This document shows positions 42,776 through 55,251 of a stretch of 64,000 nt of DNA, piece by piece (the stretch's first letter is position 1; every line of letters starts with the position of its first letter). Position numbers and translations under genes: made by a program. Origin of the DNA: Metellina segmentata (taxonomy: Eukaryota; Arthropoda; Arachnida; Araneae; Tetragnathidae); assembly GCA_947359465.1 (NCBI GenBank), contig OX375880.1, positions 26,932,548-26,996,547 on the forward strand, written 5' to 3'. Below the pieces are notes generated by a model, which was not told where the DNA came from, ran no database searches, and worked only from the letters and a program-made list of their open reading frames with translations.

Positions 42776-43488
42776 CACAGTCGTGGATAAAAAAACCTGC
42801 AGTACTTCTCTTGATTTGAGCAATTTCAACAGTAGATAAAATTCAAAGATGGCGTTTGACAAGAACTGCAATAATAATTATTAAATTAATGTTTGAAAAT
42901 ATTATGAATTGGAACCTCGTTATATTTTTTTATGAGAATCGATTCAGAAGGACTTCTAGTAAGGCCATGCAAAATTTCAGCTCTTTCCGATAGTTAGTTT
43001 TGAGCTACATTAAATTTTCCCAATTATTGCGATTTTAGGGAGAAACCAAAAGTTTATAAAATGTTTGACAAACCACGGATAACAGTTCTTGGGATCATGG
43101 TCATTTGCACTAGCATAATAAATATAATTTACGAATTGCTGAAAAATACGTTAGAAATAGTGTTCAAATTTGAAATTCGGGTAGCAATAACTACAATTAA
43201 TCTCGATCAACGAATAGCGTATTTCTATGTGGAGATAATCCTTGAAATTGAAACTAACATAACTACAAAATCTGATTATGGCATCAAAACAGTGTTTCCC
43301 TTAGAAATTTTGTTTGCGCAAAATTTGATATGAAGACGTAATGTAAAAGAAGATAAACTTTATGTAACTTTTTTTGGACTTGAATGTGTAGAGGACGCTA
43401 TTCCCAAATGAATGATACCTTTGAATTTGCTCTAGTATAAATAGTGCTCGAAGTAACGGAGTTGGTTCGGTTTTTTCCCACGACTGTG
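42776..43488. mobile_element. MITE with CACAGTCGTGG ends (Tc1/mariner-like?)
   Basis: CACAGTCGTGG followed by an A-run at 42776, and its inverted match CCACGACTGTG ending at 43488. 713 bp. Immediate flanks (ATG left, CAT right) extend the inverted repeat, so the target duplication is ambiguous. A 90-codon frame at 43061-43333 has no recognisable domain. Confidence 0.65.
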
Positions 43489-44557
43489 CATACTAGTATA
43501 CTGTTGTATATAAAATCATAAACCAAGCTCTATGTTTCGAATAAATGCTCTTTGATGAGCACTAACACTTGACAGGTAACGTATTTTTATTTAACATGTT
43601 ATGTAAATCAATGTAACATCAAAATGTACTGATTCATAATTTCTCCTAGCAACCTGTACTCTCTACAGTGGAAAAGATGTCCTAATTATTACAATGTGCT
43701 TTTATAGGAGGAACCAATAAAGAACTCCAACTAATCAAACTCATTATACTCCACTATCAGGAGTCTTTATATTAATTTAAGCAGGTATCGAGTGTGAAGG
43801 ATCACCAATTGATTGCTGCCTCCCACTCCCAAATTAACTGGCAGAAGAGGGCTTTGAGAATTAACTAAGAGGGTGGTTTAGGGATTTTGTAGCATTGGTC
43901 AGCAACACTTACCACTGAATAGTATCGTTATTTTATTATTTCATTTACACATACCATCAAAATCCAGCTCACCCTGACCAAAGGGCTCATGGCTGCACAG
44001 CACAATATTAGAACTCTGAGAAGTTAACCAAAGAAAATGAAAGTCGACTTCTTATGGCACAGGGACAGCTGGTTCAAATGATATTTTATTGTTGCATAAC
44101 ATTGCCGAGCCTAGACCAAGCTTATTGATGCAATACTGTCATAACACTGCTTCCGTAGGCTTATATAGCTCCCAGTTTTGCGTGATTCCATCCTTTATAC
44201 CTAAGTAGGAATAAAGAATACACCCCTTATTAACACAAATGTGGGAGAAAAAGTCACAAGTACATAGAGAAAAAGAACACACCTGTATGAGCAGACATTC
44301 TCCATTTCTGTCACCATTGGAATGATGTCCAATATAAGATACTTAATGGTCATCAGTAGTTGAATTTTTGTCATCCTTGTTTCCTTACATGTCCATGCAT
44401 CCACTTATCCTAATACCTATTAGAGGAAAGAATACACCCCTTATTAAAATATTTGTTCCAAAATTGAGTATATACTATACTCGGGTAGAAACAAAACCAC
44501 CTCTCATGAAATTGTCAAGGATTATCACAAGTTCGATGGATCTGTTTATCCTCAATC
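43489..44557. other. no recognisable feature
   Basis: Mostly unique-looking. AAGAATACACCCCTTATTA occurs twice in direct orientation (about 44214 and 44428), the only internal structure seen. Confidence 0.4.
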
Positions 44558-44565
44558 GTCTAACC

Positions 44566-45117
44566 CAACGTTTCCCAAAATGCGATCCACGGCTCCGTTC
44601 GTTTCGGATAGCCAATGTCAGGCAGAATTTAAAAGCAAACCACTTACTGAATTTTGGGCTCAGTTAGGGGAGGATTTTTCGATATTAAGTTCAAAAGCTA
44701 AATTGCTCTTACTGCCTTTTGGTACTACGCACCTTTGTGAAATGGCCTTTTCAAGGTACATGGCTACAGAAACCAAATATCCAGCTCATTTGGATGCAGA
44801 AGACAATATGCATCTTCAACTGACATCTGTGACACTGACATTGTCAAACTCAGCTGCAAGAAGCAGGCAGATTGTTCACATTAACTTCGGGTGTACATGT
44901 AACAGTTTTCAAATATCTTAACTAGTTGTTACATCATTTTGTAGATTTAAATACTATTGTCTCCAGTTTTTTTCTACTATTGTTTCCTTTATTAATATAC
45001 GTATCGTGTATAATATGCCTCATAGAACATAGACAGAACTAAACCTTTCTTGGGGTTTCCACAAGAAACTTTTGCTTCAAAAAGGGCTTCGTGGCTGAAA
45101 AAGTTTGGGGACAGCTG
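44566..45117 (+). mobile_element. hAT element fragment with transposase C-terminus
   Basis: Ends CAACGTTTCCCAAAATGCG and, inward from the right, CAGCTGTCCCCAAACTTTTT share the CAxxGTxxCCCAAA pattern of ZBED-like hATs. Flanks GTCTAACC and CTCTACCC match at 6 of 8, so the duplication is degraded. It contains only the 3' coding end. Confidence 0.6.
44615..44860 (+). pseudogene. hAT transposase C-terminal dimerisation region
   Basis: The frame reads KPLTEFWAQLGEDFSILSSK, then LLLLPFGTTHLCEMAFS and ETKYPAHLDAEDNMHLQLTS. The FWxxL...LLPFxTTxLCExxFS pattern is the conserved hAT C-terminal dimerisation motif of ZBED-type transposases. The upstream catalytic domain is deleted, consistent with an internal-deletion derivative. 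Confidence 0.75.
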
Positions 45118-45521
45118 CTCTACCCAATTCTCTTTTGACGCTTAACTCTGGAACGATCAGCACATCACATAGAAATATGCAAGCCGTTTTAGCCCCAACT
45201 AGTGCCCACTCCCAGTAACAAAATGCAAATGGTTAGTTGACATAATTTCTGAGAATAGTGTGAACAGATCAGTTGTGACGTGAATTCTTCATCATGAAAC
45301 CAATGTACAGTTTTTCCATAAAAGGTTTGCCATCATAACTATACATGTAAAATAGTTGCTTTAGTAGCCTGAAAAGTTGAAAATAGTCCCCTCCTGGCGA
45401 TAATTTAGCAGTCATTTCCTTTATCCTTATATACTGACTCAGATAAAAAGAATAGAACATATACATGCTGTACAGAAAAATTTGAAACATAGCTAGATAA
45501 TGCTAAGTGTAAGTTTATAAA

Positions 45522-46281
45522 TAGGGCAACTTTTTTGTTGCAGTAAAAAAGGGAAAAGTTGCATTTATCATTCCCTAAAGTTGCATTTATGGAAATAAAG
45601 TTGCATTTATTTTTGATACACTAAAATCTAAAATAAAATATTCGTAAAAAATTTAAAAATTCAAAATATATTGACAATTTTAGTCGTGTACAACAGTATT
45701 ATAGTACATACTGAAATACAGAAGAACGTTGAATGGCCGATCCTCGGCCAGTTCTTTCTTTAACATTGAAAACAGCGCCAGCCGCAGTCATATAATGTAC
45801 TGTATCGGATAGCAGAAGAGCAAAATCCTTTTGCTCAACATTCAGATTTTAAAACGTCATCTACAAGGCGAATAACATATTGATGATGGACACTCACCTC
45901 GCAAACTCTGCAGTCGATTACGCAAGTGTCCTCTGGATTATCAAGAGTGTCAACCAATGTGTTAAAGTACTTCTTGGCATTTATTTCACTTTCGTCTGTT
46001 AGGAAGAACACCTTCTTTCTATGAACTTCTTGTTTGATCTTCGGATACTTCGGCAGTTGCAAGATTCGACACACGTGATCGAAGGGTTGGTTCAGAGGGT
46101 TCAAAAAAGAACAGTAATTTCCTTTTAATTTATTGTAAGCTAATTTTTAAAAAGTTGCAGGTGGTTGCATTTATAACTCACTTACAATACACCCCATGTA
46201 GGAGGAATTTTGATTTTAGTACTTTACATGCAGCGCAGAACGTGTGAAAAAAAGTTGCATTTGTTGCAAAAAGTTGCCCTA
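45522..46281 (-). mobile_element. hAT-like element with TAGGGCAACTTTTT ends
   Basis: TAGGGCAACTTTTT at the left and its inverted match at the right, extendable to TATAAATAGGGCAAC. Flanks TTTATAAA (45514-45521) and TTTATAAT (46282-46289) agree at 7 of 8. AAAGTTGCATTTAT repeats crowd the left subterminal region. Confidence 0.72.
45835..46104 (-). pseudogene. transposase-like coding fragment in hAT-like element
   Basis: 89 codons, minus strand, with VFFLTDESEINAKKYFNTLV and DNPEDTCVIDCRVCEV blocks. This resembles a stretch of hAT transposases lying before the catalytic domain, but I recall it only loosely. It may alternatively be captured host sequence. It is too short for function. Confidence 0.4.
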
Positions 46282-46289
46282 TTTATAAT

Positions 46290-47991
46290 TTATAAGTAAA
46301 CAGAACTTTGATTTCTTAAGCCAACCTTTGTTACCTTCAATAAAATTGAACTAATTTCTTTAGTTCATTAAACTTTAGAAATCAAACGTTATAACCTTAC
46401 AATAATAATAAAATTTATATTTCTTGTCTACCTTTTAAAATAACTGTCGTGAATAAAAAGTACTTGACATCGGATTAGACGAAATTTCGCTAGTGACCTT
46501 CGAAATCGCTGTTGTCATTTTTGTTACCAAAACTATTTAAAAATGGATTTAATGCAAATAAAATTTTTAATAATCGTCTAAAACTTTAAAAAGTCGTCAC
46601 TTTTTTTTTTAAATACTTGGGCTTTTGGGCTTGTTTTTGACGAAAAAAGTTGCTAGTCGTCCAAGGTCAAAAAGTAGTCGCCAATATCAACCCTGCATAT
46701 GTCATGCTCCGATATATTGTGAATTCTGTTGATCGCTCATTTTTACTTGTCCCCTGTCCAATTCGTGATTTTTTAATTTAATTAAAAAATTTGTGGTTTA
46801 ATTTGTTTCAGATGAGAAAAGATCAAAGTGTTTTTTGGGTCACTATTTATGAATATAAACACAAAATGATTCGACTCAAGCTAAAACAGATTACAATTGT
46901 GGACCTGACAAATTTGAAATAGACAGACTGCTTTCAGTAAAGTAAAAATAACAAAAGAAACAATTGAAAGTGCTAACTTTTTACTTGATGGACTCACACT
47001 TCTATGAGAGCAGTAGGTTAAATGTTTTAAGTACAATCAGTTTGTAAGCATTATCATAGGTTTAAAGTTTTATTTTATCGATTGTTTATGCTTTTATTAC
47101 TATTTTACGGCACTTAAGACGGCTGTGATTTATATGCAGTTTCCTTTCCATAATCAAGTTACTTCTCTTAACTCATGTGACAAAAGATACATTGGAAGTA
47201 TAGTTACATATAGAAGTTTTTGTGTACTCAAGCAAAAATAACAACACTCCCATGGATCATAATGATCTTGATCAAAGGAAGCATAATATGAATTGGGAAA
47301 AATAATGTATTCAGTTTATAAAATATTGGTATTTCAAAAACAACTTTAGTTCCAAGATAGTTTTCATTTGTTAATTATGGTTATAAATGGGTTATTTCAA
47401 CAGAATACAAAATATAAATACTTGAACCAAGGTAAAAATTAGCACAAATAAAAAATATTAGCCAAGAGTTAGATGAACATCAGCCTCATGATACTATAAA
47501 GTATTTCCACTTGTGTTAAAAGCTCAACTGAGGTCAGACCTTTTGCAACCAATAGATCAATCTAAAAATTGACACCCCTCATGAAATGTGTCATGATTAA
47601 GTTGTCATTTAGTCGAGTCTTCAGAATTTTTAACTTTCATCACAATAAACAAATTTGTAATTTTAGAATTAAAGAATATTATTGAATTTATTTTTAAAAG
47701 TTTATCTTTTGCCGCAATTAAAAAAAAATTAAAACTCTGAAATTTGTTGCTTTGAGATACAGCCTACTTAGAAATGACACGTGCTGCAATGATTTGCATT
47801 TTACGTATCTTGCAATTGGCATAAATTCTAAAAAATAGTCACCTCTCTCACCTTACTGACCAATCGTGAGTTATCAAAGTTGATAAAATTTTTAAATTGG
47901 GAGTTTTTGAGATGATTTTGCTTTACCACTAGCCACGTAATGCCATGTAATGGTTGCATATTTTCTAAGGGTGTATGCATTTATATTATTT
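46290..47991. other. mostly unassigned; one hAT-type end near 46695
   Basis: Read inward from 46695 the sequence starts CAGGGTTGATATTGGCGACT, a hAT-type terminus, with GTCGTC motifs over 46570-46690; its partner end was not found. The remaining 1.3 kb is AT-rich and featureless. Confidence 0.35.
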
Positions 47992-48700
47992 CAGGGTGTC
48001 TACCAAATTTTGGAAACTTAATTCCATGACTTTTTCATGATTTTCTTGACCTGGTACTAACAAATTTCATGACCTTAACTTTTAAGTACGCACATTTTTC
48101 TAAGAATTGGAAACATTTTTAAACAATCACTTATAAATCTATTATTTATCAAAAATTTCTTTTTCGTATAGTTGGCCTTTTACTGAAAAATATTCAGTGC
48201 TTGCATATCTCCAAAGCTATGCATTTATTTCACCCCCATTTAAACATATACAATAAAATTTAAATATCTTGCACTAAGTAACGTAATATATGTACTACTA
48301 CATAAAAAGACAGCACACAACATTAATCGTTGCACTTTTTTTTCTATATTTTATTCACTTTTTTTTCTATATTAAAAAAAAAACCCGTCCTTATGCCGCT
48401 ACAGATATCTGATCCAATGTGATCAATCAAACAAAAAAAATACGATTAATACAACTGCCTATGTTGATTCCAGTCAACAAGTTTTAGTTTTTCTTCAACA
48501 CGGAATTTTACAAATCGTGGAGATGGTTTTTTGATACTGTCTGTTTCGATGCAAGTAATATGATTTTTTGCAGCTAGCTCCAATGCCAATGTGATACAGT
48601 TAAATTTAATGGCATTTCCTAGAACTATTGAAGGAGACAATCACAACACTCCCTTGACAATACGGTTATGCAATGGTAATTTCTTTAGTATTTTTAAATA

Positions 48701-49796
48701 CTAGGGGGCTCGGACCCCTGTTCGCTTACGCTCGCCAACCCCGGGGATTACTACGCAATCCCATTTGGTTTGCCTTCGCAAACCAACACTCCTTTTACAT
48801 ATGGCATTTGGTTTGCTTCGCAAACCAACATTCCTTTCTCAGAGTGAAACTATCTGAATAATTTGTATTATCCTGATTTCACTTTACGGTCCATCACGAA
48901 AAAAGCGAGCCTTTTTCCTCGCCAAATAACAAGAAATCGTTTTTATGGCAATTGTTGCTACGATAAATTTGATATCTGGCAAACCCGATAGTCAATAATA
49001 CAACCCTCATATTCTCCGCGAATTTGCTCCGCGAAATAAAAAATACGAAATTTGTGTCACCAACTTTTGATTGCATCGAATTTATTTATGAACCAATTTT
49101 CAAAATAATGGTACCGTTAAGAAAGAGTACAGTCTGAGGTATACTGCGCTATTTTCAAAATAAAAAACTAATAGTAATACGATATAGATATGACAGTTTT
49201 AGTTAACGGTTGTAACAAAAAGTAGCGAAAATATCCAAAGATTCTGAATTTTGTATGACCAACTTTTGATCGCATCCAATTTAATTATTAACCGATTTCA
49301 AAAATAATAGTACCGTAAGAAAGAGTACATTCTGAGGTATACTGCGATATTTTAAAAATTAAAAACTAATAGTAATAAGATATAGATACGGCAGTTAAAA
49401 AAAAATAACAAAAATGTCTCGATTTTTCCCGAATTTCAAAAAAATATTATCAAGAACCAAATTGAAATTTAAAAAAAAACTCGACGAGCTTCAAAAATTT
49501 ACGTTGAGGGGTACTCTTTAAAAAAAACTCACGGTTGAAGAATGAAAATTTTTATGTGTTTTGCTCACTCGCGGAAGAAATTTCGCTTCTTCAATTTTGA
49601 CACTTAATAAACCTTAAACTAATAGCCGCATCGGAAAAAAATCTTAATGATTGTCCAGGGAATACGATGAAGAACAAATCATGTTAATTTCGTTTTTTTC
49701 CGATCAGTACTTTCTCGGGAAATCGTTTAAGAATCGAGCTAAACAGCACAGTTTTCAATCCTGCGGCGGCGGCAACTTTTTTTTAATATAGAGAGA
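48701..49796 (-). mobile_element. Helitron D, copy 1
   Basis: Minus strand: 5' end TCTCTCTATATTAAAA after a host A (at 49797), 3' end with hairpin GGGGTCCGAGCCCC and CTAG at 48701-48704 before a host T. It contains two ~199-bp tandem repeats (starts near 49070 and 49270) and paired GGTTTGCTTCGCAAACC-type hairpins at 48766-48830. No Rep/helicase. It interrupts the hAT transposase remnant. Confidence 0.83.
49070..49425. repeat. ~199-bp tandem repeat inside Helitron D copy 1
   Basis: Two units begin at GCATCG (49073) and GCATCC (49272); both contain AAGAAAGAGTACAKTCTGAG and GATATAGATAYGRCAGTT. Confidence 0.82.
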
Positions 49797-50815
49797 TAAT
49801 GTAAGTAGAAATATTTTTTACTATCAGAGCGAAAAACAAATACAAGGGTTTCTTTCACAGCTTTGCAGATTGCTGAAAGAGCAAAACCAACATTTACTGC
49901 CCTAACATCAAGTTGACTTTCGTTTTCTGTTACCTCCAGTGCAATTAGCTGACTAGCATTTTTGATAAATTTCATAGTTTCTTTTAATATGAAACCACTA
50001 GCTATACACTGTATCATTGCATAACATTCTGCATACATAAAAAGGTAAAGGTGGTTGATCACTCTTATAAAAGGTTCCACTTCTAAGGCAACTAACTGAT
50101 TGTAAGAACATCAGTTTCGCAAGTAAAAATTCATCTTTCAAAAATCTTTGTACTACTTGAAAATTACTTGCAGCAGGTGGCTTTGATTTAAATGCTTCAA
50201 CATACTTTTTAACATAAGGAATTACTTTTACGGCTCTTTCAATAACTACAATTTTCCATCCACCTTATTAAACATAACTTTACGGGGAACAAAGTTGGAC
50301 CAGAATGGAAAGTAAAATCTGCTCTTCGAGTAGGAAAATCTTTGAACAGAAAATACAGGCAACGTAAAAAAGTGCACAAGTCCAATCCAGGTTTTTTCAG
50401 GGCAGTCTTGTACGCTCCATGGACAATATGCAAACATGTAGCAACATTGATCAATTTTTACTCCAAAGAATCTTCCTCAGACTTCATACTAAAGACTGAA
50501 AATCATTTAAGAATTTCAGGTTTACATTAGGGTCATCAGTTGAAAGTTGGTAGTGTTTTCTTTACAAATAAACCCAATCCAGACATAGTATGTGTTAAGG
50601 CACTACGTATATCATCAGTTGAGCAACCCAAAAACGTTGAAGTGAGATTACGTTTGAACTTGATGTATATTTGAATCCCAATAACAGATTATTACGGCCA
50701 TTTGGCCCTTCTGTGTTACTTTATTAAAACTTCTGTCTAATGACACACAGTAAAAATCACATTTATTTAGATCTTGACAAAGGCTGTTTTGAAAATGTGA
50801 ACCCAATCCATAAGT

Positions 50816-52166
50816 GAGGGCTCGAAATACCCGGGTGCACAAGAAAATAAAATTGTGCATCTAATTTTCCCCCGCCAGGTGCACGTAGTGCACATAACGT
50901 AAATAAAAAATAAAAAAATAAAGGGGGGGGGACGTGTTTGATGTTATTTTTATGTTTGAACAAAATATCGACCTCTCTCGCTCTAAAGGAACGTAATTAA
51001 AATTCCTAAATACACACTATGCAAAAACATTAATCGTTGGGCCGTAAAGGTGTTTATACAGGAAGAAGGTTTATTTGTGCTACTGCCGCCAGAACTTTCC
51101 GATATTCGAAACTTTTTCCAGATGGCTCTGTTGAAGCGACTGTAACAGAAGGGAGAATTTAGATCACTTGACCACCGGAGAACAATAGGCATCCCGTATT
51201 TCTGTAAACACCTCGTGTTTCAATGAAGTGTAAAGCCGAAAGTATTCCTTAGAATTGTCTGGCCACTGCGTATCGCAAACAAATATTTCATTATCTATAT
51301 ATATATTTCTCTTACGTGGCACGCAAAAAAGACGTTATTTGTTACCGCGTTTTGGTAACATTGTGCGATTGTTTGTTTACTAGGAGCCTCGCGCCTCCTT
51401 TGAATCTATAGCGTTATCGGATGAAATTTTATTGAAAAAAAATGAATTTTAGACGAGCTGTTGCGGTTTGTAATAGAAATCTAAGAAAGCGGAGGATCTT
51501 TTCAGGGCTATTTAAAAAACGGTCTTTTTCAAGGCTAACAATTATAGTACAACAAGACGCATGCACTACAGCTTTCGACAACAAACTCAGTCAAAAAGTG
51601 TATGGGTGGCTCGAGTACTGGGGAAATGTACACGCAAACAACATGCTGGGTATTCAATTTCCAAAGCAGCGCTCACATTGCGAGAAAAATTTGCTCAAAG
51701 TTTTCATTTAAATTCTGATTCCAGAGGTACTGTATATATCTTTTATGTAATACAACAAATTTAGATTTGAAAAATATTTTTTTGGAATATATTTTGTAAT
51801 CAATCCTTTCTGCTAGGACACGTGTCTTAATTGATGCGAGCGTAGCGAGCATAGGTTCGCGCAGCGAACCAATGAGAATTGCGAAGCAATCCTCCGGGGG
51901 TTGGCGAGCGTTAGCGAGCAGGGGGAGGGCCCCCTAATTTTATATAATAAGACTAGGATAAATGGCTCGTTCATCTTTAAAATCATATTTTATCTGTTTA
52001 AAATATCGTGTACTCGTTTTTTTTTATGTATTTGCCCATCAATGGTGACCAAATATTTGTAAGTAATAATCACGCAGATAGAAATTTTTTTTTAAATATT
52101 TTCCTTTATTATCTACTACTTAACCTATCTAAACATACCCAGTTAAAAAATATATTTCGAGGCCTG
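50816..52166. mobile_element. hAT MITE with GTGCAC palindromes, copy 2, carrying Helitron A
   Basis: Left end GGGCTCGAAATACCCGGGTG, right end, read inward, CAGGCCTCGAAATA. Flanks CCATAAGT (50808-50815) and TCATAAGT (52167-52174) agree at 7 of 8. It is split by Helitron A copy 2 (51294-51937). It sits in the hAT transposase pseudogene and its removal rejoins that frame. Confidence 0.87.
51294..51937 (+). mobile_element. Helitron A, copy 2 (non-autonomous)
   Basis: Starts TCTATATATATATTTCTCTT after A and ends in hairpin GGGGGAGGGCCCCC then CTAA before T. It is co-linear with 22764-23399 over its full length, including GTGGCACGCAAAAAAGAC, CATGCTGGGTATTCAATTTC and the GCGAGCATAGGTTCGCGCAG palindromes. 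Third level of nesting. Confidence 0.88.
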
Positions 52167-52432
52167 TCATAAGTCACAACATAGCCTAACATGTCTTTGT
52201 GTACTTCAAACTTTTGTGTAATCATACTACATGGAAATACTTCAGAAAATAAATCACTGGAAAGGCTGGCATGTCTCTCAGAAGCATACCATATAGCTTT
52301 GTTTAAAACCCATATGATTTCTGCTCTCTATACACTTTCCTTTGCTATATAAGCGTTTAAATTATTCAGTTTTGAAGCTACAGGTAGAGAGCACTCTGAA
52401 TTTTTAGGTCTATATACAGGGTCCACTCTTTC

Positions 52433-53950
52433 TAACTAAAAATAAGGACTTCAATGAAATATTGAAGAAACCGTATTATACAATTTAATACCTGACTTTC
52501 GACCAAGTGGGGATGCTCTTACAGATTAATTATCGTATGAGAACAGTAGTATATATAAAAAAAATTTAATATTCAAGTCTATTTTCTAAACATTTGCACA
52601 AATAATGCCACACAAAAATCAGATTTGTCAAAATATGCCCAGTCTGATTTTTTTTAATATATGGGCATTTACGTATACACATATTAGTAATATGCAAGTA
52701 CATAAACAAATTATAGAATGGAGACCGTAAAAAAAAAATTCAGATGTGTTACTTTTATATCTTTTTGCAGTGCATTTGATTTTATAACAAGAGTAAGAAA
52801 AAGTTGAGTTTAATGAGGACCGCCGATACCAAGCCCGAAGATCGCCACCAAATTGGCTTGGTGTCGATGGTCTCCTATCTGTTGTTGCGAGTTTGATTTT
52901 CATTTTCTTATTCTTTTCATATTGTTTTGTGTTTGCTTTTTAATGGTCTTTGGAGGAGTGTGTGAACAATTTTCTAGCATATTGCTGCTCATAAGTAGGA
53001 AACACCATTTTGTCTTGTCTGGGTCAGGCTCCTCCCTGATGACGCCCTAACCCACCAACACTTTTATTTTCAAAAATTTCCTAAAATTGGTTTAAATATT
53101 TTTTTATTTTTACAATTATATTGCTTTCTTTGTTATGTTTGCAGCTTCAGCCCACTGATGAAATTTAAATTACTCACCCCAGTAATATTTCATACATGCA
53201 CATTCATAAATGTTCATAATAAAAAGTGATTAAAAGTAAGAAGTAAATTCATTTATTGGCACATAGGAGGTTTCACTAAAATAAAATTAATGTCAAACTA
53301 TTCATTTACTAAAAGGATGGAAAAGGATTGCAAGTCGGAGACCGAACGAGTTTTGAAGAAAACGTTTTCGCGTGAAAGGAAACGGATCATAAGAGTTGTG
53401 CAAAAACTAAGACAAATTTATAAAATTTGTGGTAAGGTTAAAAAAAATAAAATGCAATTTCATTGAATGGATAAATAGAGTATTTTAATAAAACAAAATT
53501 AATTTGAAAATAATCATCTAAACTGACGATGGAAACGGATTGCGCTTGGCATAACCAAAGCAAAGTGAAATTTAAGAACAATCGGCCATTGAGTATTTGT
53601 CACCCGGATACAAGGAGTAAAAAAAGTGTAAAGCATAGAAAAATTATTCGTTTTCGGTCAGCTAGCACTCTGGATTACGTTTTTACGATCTTTTGCTCCT
53701 ATGTTTTTTTTAATCGATCGTTTTTTTTTTTTCGTATTCGATGCCGTACTCCTAAGCAGTTTTATAGCCGATATGGCGCTAAAAAGAGGTAAGAAATATT
53801 GTGAAAAAATATCGTCCTTTGAAAACTGAATTTTGTTTTCAAAGGAAAATAAGCACTTTTTAAGGACTATTGACGGAAACTAAGTACTTCCAAGGGCTTT
53901 TAAAAATCGAAGGTCAAAACAAGCACTTTCCAAGACCCGTGGAAACCCTG
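52433..53950. other. mostly unassigned; hAT-type end at 53950
   Basis: Read inward from 53950: CAGGGTTTCCACGGGTC, with CTTGGAAAGTGCTTG motifs, like the element at 516-1124. Its other end was not found. A 21-bp-arm hairpin lies at about 52815-52875. The open frame 53529-53792 (+) is not recognised. A long T-run sits near 53717-53733. Confidence 0.4.
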
Positions 53951-54411
53951 TATATATAGATAAATGACCCGATTTATTTGGAATAGGTTAATACATTGCA
54001 GGGACAGAAGATCGTTTTTTAAATCCAATCGGTGGTTTGTTTTCCACTTGAAAAAGCATCAGCAATATTGTTACGGAAACAGCATAGGAAAATATTGTTC
54101 TAGATGTTTTTTTCATTCGTACGCATATCCGCGACAGGTTCGCAGAAACGCTAGCAAGCTGGTATTCGCGACATCGCTAGTTGACGCTCATGTCGTTAAA
54201 CAAGCTTCCGGTGACGTCTCGAACATTTTTCAAAAGTCCATTTGGATCAAAGATTTGGTAACAAACAGGGGTTTAAAAAAAGGAAACTTTTCGTCCCTCC
54301 ATTATTTACAAAACGGTAAAATTCGTGACTGAGAGGCTACTTTCGTGACTTTTTCATGCTTTTCGCGACCATTTTCTGAATTCGTGACTTTTACAACTGG
54401 TAGACACCCTG

Positions 54412-55243
54412 TATTTGTATTCAAAACTTCCACAGAAGTATTGTGATTTTGTCAGTTTCCTGTCTTTTCAGCATCAATGCACAATCAAATCTCAGACATC
54501 TTAAAAAGAGAAACCTATTATGACATTTTGGCATAGCAAATATTCAGTCAAGTCTAGTTACACTCTCATGTTTCACAATATGTATCGGAGAGATAGTCAA
54601 AGAATGAAGAACACAAAGCCTTGCATCTGGTCTGGCCACACCAGGTCAAGAAATTGACAAAGAAAGTGAGGGAGTTCAAATCCCTTCCTAATCAAAGGAG
54701 ACATTCCTAAACTCAGCTACTGGTAAAATAAGGTTTCCAACATTTAAACTCCATGGGTGTGTAGTCACCACACGAGTACTACCAGGTTATACTTTGGACT
54801 ACACTTCTTTGGTAAAGTAGCATGGCACTTTACTGCTTCTAAACGGTTAGTAGACTACTGTATCACATTTTCTACCGTGTTCTTAAAGATGCCGCTCACA
54901 TCAATCATAATTCATGAGCTTTCGAGGACTGTTCAACTAGAGGGTTCTGTTTTGATAGTGGTTGCAATCAATCAAAAAGAAATGCATTATGAAAGACAGA
55001 AACTGTTGTGATCTCTTTCAAGCCAAACAGTATGCCAAGTGTTAGTTTCCATTCCTTCCTTTGGATGCTTTATTAAAATAGTTGTACTAATTTCTGTTAT
55101 ACTGTGCACTTGCATGGTTTGCTTTTAGTTCATGGCTTGAAGTTGTAAATAGGGATTTTAAATTTCATACTTGAACAAAATTAAAGGCCGTCATCCATAC
55201 GCTAGCATTATTTTCCAGTCTGAAAGAATTCATGTTGTAAATA
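54412..55243. other. no recognisable feature
   Basis: Less AT-biased than its neighbours in places, but no motif, splice structure or TE end I can support. Confidence 0.4.
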
Positions 55244-55251
55244 GTATAACC

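Larger units (their letters stand above)
48446..52432 (-). pseudogene. hAT transposase split by a Helitron and a hAT MITE
   Basis: Minus strand, 5' to 3'. Piece 1 (52167-52432): LNAYIAKES, EIIWVLNKAIWYASERHASL and MLGYVVTY. Piece 2 (49797-50815): YGLGSHFQNSLCQDLNKCDF, VSLDRSFNKVTQKGQM (the RNase H-fold start), STFLGCSTDDIRSALTHTM, CLHIVHGAYKTALKK and FPTRRADFTFHSGPTLFPVK, then helical-insertion sequence. Piece 3 (48446-48700): possible C-terminal end, less certain. Blocks 1 and 2 match the common invertebrate hAT type with 'SFDESFN...QMD', although the Asp/Glu of that motif here read LDRSFN, so the catalytic start is altered. The MITE and Helitron D separate the pieces; the 1-2 junction is in frame after removal of the MITE with one 8-bp flank. 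Confidence 0.78.
47992..54411 (-). mobile_element. large hAT remnant containing three nested elements
   Basis: CAGGGTGTCTACCA at 47992 is matched by its inverted copy ending at 54411, with CATGACTTTTTCATG-type subterminal motifs near both. The flanks (TATTATTT and TATTTGTA) do not form a clean duplication, so joining these two ends is an inference supported by the transposase remnant lying between them on the minus strand with its C-terminus toward 47992. Nested inside: Helitron D copy 1, hAT MITE copy 2 with Helitron A copy 2, and another hAT-type end at 53950. Confidence 0.6.

Noticed and set aside
44208..44450. Direct repeat of AAGAATACACCCCTTATTA as LTR or target duplication
   Set aside because: Only about 19-25 bp are shared and neither copy borders a recognisable element.
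48701..49425. CRISPR-like array of hairpins and repeats
   Set aside because: Repeat units are ~199 bp with no regular unique spacers, and the DNA is animal; they are internal Helitron repeats.
52815..52875. Hairpin with ~21-bp arms as a small RNA gene
   Set aside because: Arms (GGCTTGGTGTCGATGG type) are imperfect, no promoter elements or second copy were seen; a chance or relic TE palindrome is as likely.
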